Source of the DNA: Maea johnstoni
Taxonomy: Eukaryota > Annelida > Polychaeta > Spionida > Magelonidae
Assembly (NCBI GenBank): GCA_963942565.1
Contig: OZ012689.1
Location: 25,302,936 to 25,366,935, forward strand
Length of the DNA stretch: 64,000 bases
Direction: 5' to 3'
Position 1 is the stretch's first letter. Each line of letters starts with the position of its first letter. The position numbers and the translations under genes are program-made. Below, piece after piece: positions 61,972 through 64,000 of the stretch. The notes beneath the pieces are model-generated. The model saw nothing but the letters and a program-made list of their open reading frames with translations, did no database searches and was not told the DNA's origin.

Positions 61972-62710
61972 CTAAAATGTATAAATGTAATCTTCAATTC
62001 CACCCAGACGGTACACGAATTGAGACATGTACACTAAAGTTGGATACTGATTAAGTGGGTTTGAATGTGAATCGCAGAATGCGTCGCCACATAAAAATAT
62101 TTTCATAATATACTTATGCATTGCATCCGAGGGAGAACGATCTCACGGTTGCTTTCTCTCAGATTATAATGAGACAGAAACAAATTATGTCTGCTACACA
62201 TAAGAATAGCCGAAGATTGGGTGACATGCATAATTTTCAGAAGAGAATTTTAAGAAATATTCTTATTCTGACATTTAAAAAATGGTTTTAGTGAATTTAC
62301 CTGGTTTAAGCAATTCACGTGTGAACGGAGTAGACCGTAGCCTCACACAAGTGACCATCATTTAATAGCTGACTACTGTGTTGAGAAATATCTGTCTGAA
62401 AGTTATTGGGTTTAACAATTAATCAGATTTTTACTCTATTTGATGAATTTTGATTTTTAAACGTGAGATAATGTGTGCACTCCAGATACGAATGGCTTAA
62501 GGGTTAATGATTCTTCGTTGCATAGATGCGTTTATTATTTTCAGATAGGTCACTTAATACGGGCCGTTGATAGATTAACCTGAATCGTACATATCGACTC
62601 ATTCGAATGGGATCAATTCAATTCTTTTCAGATGTGTACGATGGCTCAGGTGTGAAAAATAAAAATAAAAGAACACGTTCTACCTTACGGACGGGCAGGT
62701 AAATGGGAAA
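61480..62710. repeat. Direct duplication of ~200 bp, 1040 bases apart
   Basis: 61485-61675 and 62520-62710 share TTTTCAGATAGGTCA, TTTTCAGATGTGTACGATG and CGGGCAGGTAAATG-type strings with moderate divergence. It lies upstream of CTLD 1. Confidence 0.7.
61738..61971 (-). CDS. CTLD 1, first half
   Basis: 234 bases, phase 1 in and out; acceptor ATTTTAG, donor GTGGGT. Encodes DACKEGEIQQGNGCYRFVSN, then DWKAASERC, HLVAVTHNYMQEFI and SNSWIGGRQQ, the standard CTLD order (CYRF, W-A-C, LV-I, WIG). Confidence 0.82.
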
Positions 62711-64000
62711 AAGAATTCACACGACTACATAGCCCAATAGATGAAAGTTATTTTAAACACATGCTTTTTTCATTTCGTAACGTTTCCTAGAACAAGTTGT
62801 TTACTAACTCCCTCATGCATGAAGGCTGATGAAAAAGAAACGTCTCTCGGGCTGAACAGAACGGAAGGGTGTGCAATATGATATGCCTAGTATCTTTGAA
62901 AGCAGTCCATAAATGCGGCCCAATCAATACAATTTCAAGTACGTTCTCTGATGTATGGCAATATATGAAACATCTATCAGCTAAAGAATTAAGGTTAATA
63001 ATATAGATGGTCATGGTCTGTTAATCACCATTTGTATAGTATCCAACAGAGCACAAGTGTCTACGAAAAATGAATAAATAAACTAGATAACTTCAATGTT
63101 AACCTATGTTGATTTGTGTTTTTTTTTACTAGAATCAGAGACAGGGATTACATTATAATAGACCTCTCTGCTAGAATGGAATGCAATTTATATACATGTA
63201 TCGAAATATACAACACTAGTGTTGTACATTTCGGATATTATAAAATGTGGCTAGTCGTTTACTTGTCGAATTGGGGTTATTAGATGAAGAGGGAGCAGAA
63301 GACAACGCAAAAGAAACACCTCATTGGTAAACAAAACATCGTGTACGGCATTGCGTGTATATGATATGCCTCGTCCATAGAACATGCTCTACGTGCAGTT
63401 ACTAGTAGTACGCAGTCAATACCTGCAGTTTTTCACATTTCGATTCTGATCTCACATGTTTTGGAGGCCACATATGTGAACTATGTATACAGTAGAGCAC
63501 CTCTTGCGTGGGCATCTACGGGATAGGTCAAAGTGTCTACATTAGTGGGTGTTTTTATTAAGGTGATGGGTACCATTGCAAGCTAGATAAAAGGCCCGTC
63601 CAAAAACACACCTCATTGTAGCATAATCATAGAACAAGGAGTATCTCCAGGTTCCTTAGTGTTGTTAGGTAGATAATACCATAGCCAACCGTCCTTAGTC
63701 AACCCATGTTCTATTTCATTTTGATATTTACAACTTTTCACGCAAATGACATAATCTCATTACTTACGCAAGTGATGGTCACTACAGGTTCACAGATACC
63801 TTGGGGATGGCATTGACGATGCCCAGTAAAAAGTATTTTTTTGATTCTTTACTGCTAAAGATTTTTACGGGCCATAACATTTGGAAATTTTAGTGAGATA
63901 TCGTGTGTGTGGAGCCTATAACCCAGTGCTGGTTTTAGCAAGGACAGGCTCGTTGATCCCATGCGGGCTAGGAACAAAAGACAGCTGTACAAAGACACAC
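62000..64000. other. No exon recognised
   Basis: AT-rich; contains the second copy of the 61.5/62.5 kb duplication. 5' exons of the lectin receptor may lie here or beyond the window. Confidence 0.4.

Overview
This is a window of nuclear DNA from a multicellular animal. It has multi-exon genes with GT-AG introns, roughly 60% AT, many small non-autonomous DNA transposons (MITEs), tRNA-like SINEs and animal domain families. The gene set (a TIR protein with ARM and SAM domains, a WSC/C-type lectin membrane protein and a peroxisomal PECR) suits a marine invertebrate such as an echinoderm, hemichordate, lancelet or spiralian. The sequence alone does not say which.

Layout. 1-12.2 kb: no gene seen; MITEs, a SINE-like array, minisatellites and AT-rich DNA. 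12.2-24.15 kb (minus strand): a complete seven-exon gene, about 768 aa, order myristoylation-type N-terminus - low-complexity linker - ARM-like helices - TIR - SAM. Directly after its stop codon lies a 2.4-kb tandem array whose unit derives from the gene's own last SAM exon. Inside its largest intron an ORF with a BED-type zinc finger ends in a consensus splice donor in the phase needed to join the SAM exons, so a shorter zinc finger-SAM isoform is possible. 24.2-31.3 kb: intergenic, with nested MITEs and a 0.5-kb palindrome. 31.38-36.50 kb (plus strand): peroxisomal trans-2-enoyl-CoA reductase (PECR), complete, 302/303 aa, ending in SKL. Two alternative copies of the exon that follows the NAPG-type motif sit 49 bp apart, with a TACTAAC branch-point match 5 bases into the intron; this is a textbook arrangement for mutually exclusive splicing. 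37-42.8 kb: MITEs and a likely 3' region of the next gene. 42.8-62 kb (minus strand): a type I membrane protein with CTLD - WSC - half CTLD - CTLD - Thr/Pro stalk - transmembrane helix; its first and last exons are not identified. Its introns hold a 0.8-kb tandem duplication, a LINE-type endonuclease fragment, and a 50.4-56 kb cluster of fold-back elements and fossil Ty3/Gypsy-like retroelement pieces. 62-64 kb: no exon recognised.

The TIR domain has a glutamate (E598) where SARM1 has its NADase glutamate, so the ARM-TIR-SAM gene is a candidate NAD-cleaving innate immune or cell-death factor in a domain order different from SARM1. All exon models rest on reading frame, splice-site and phase agreement read by eye; no expression data or database search was available.
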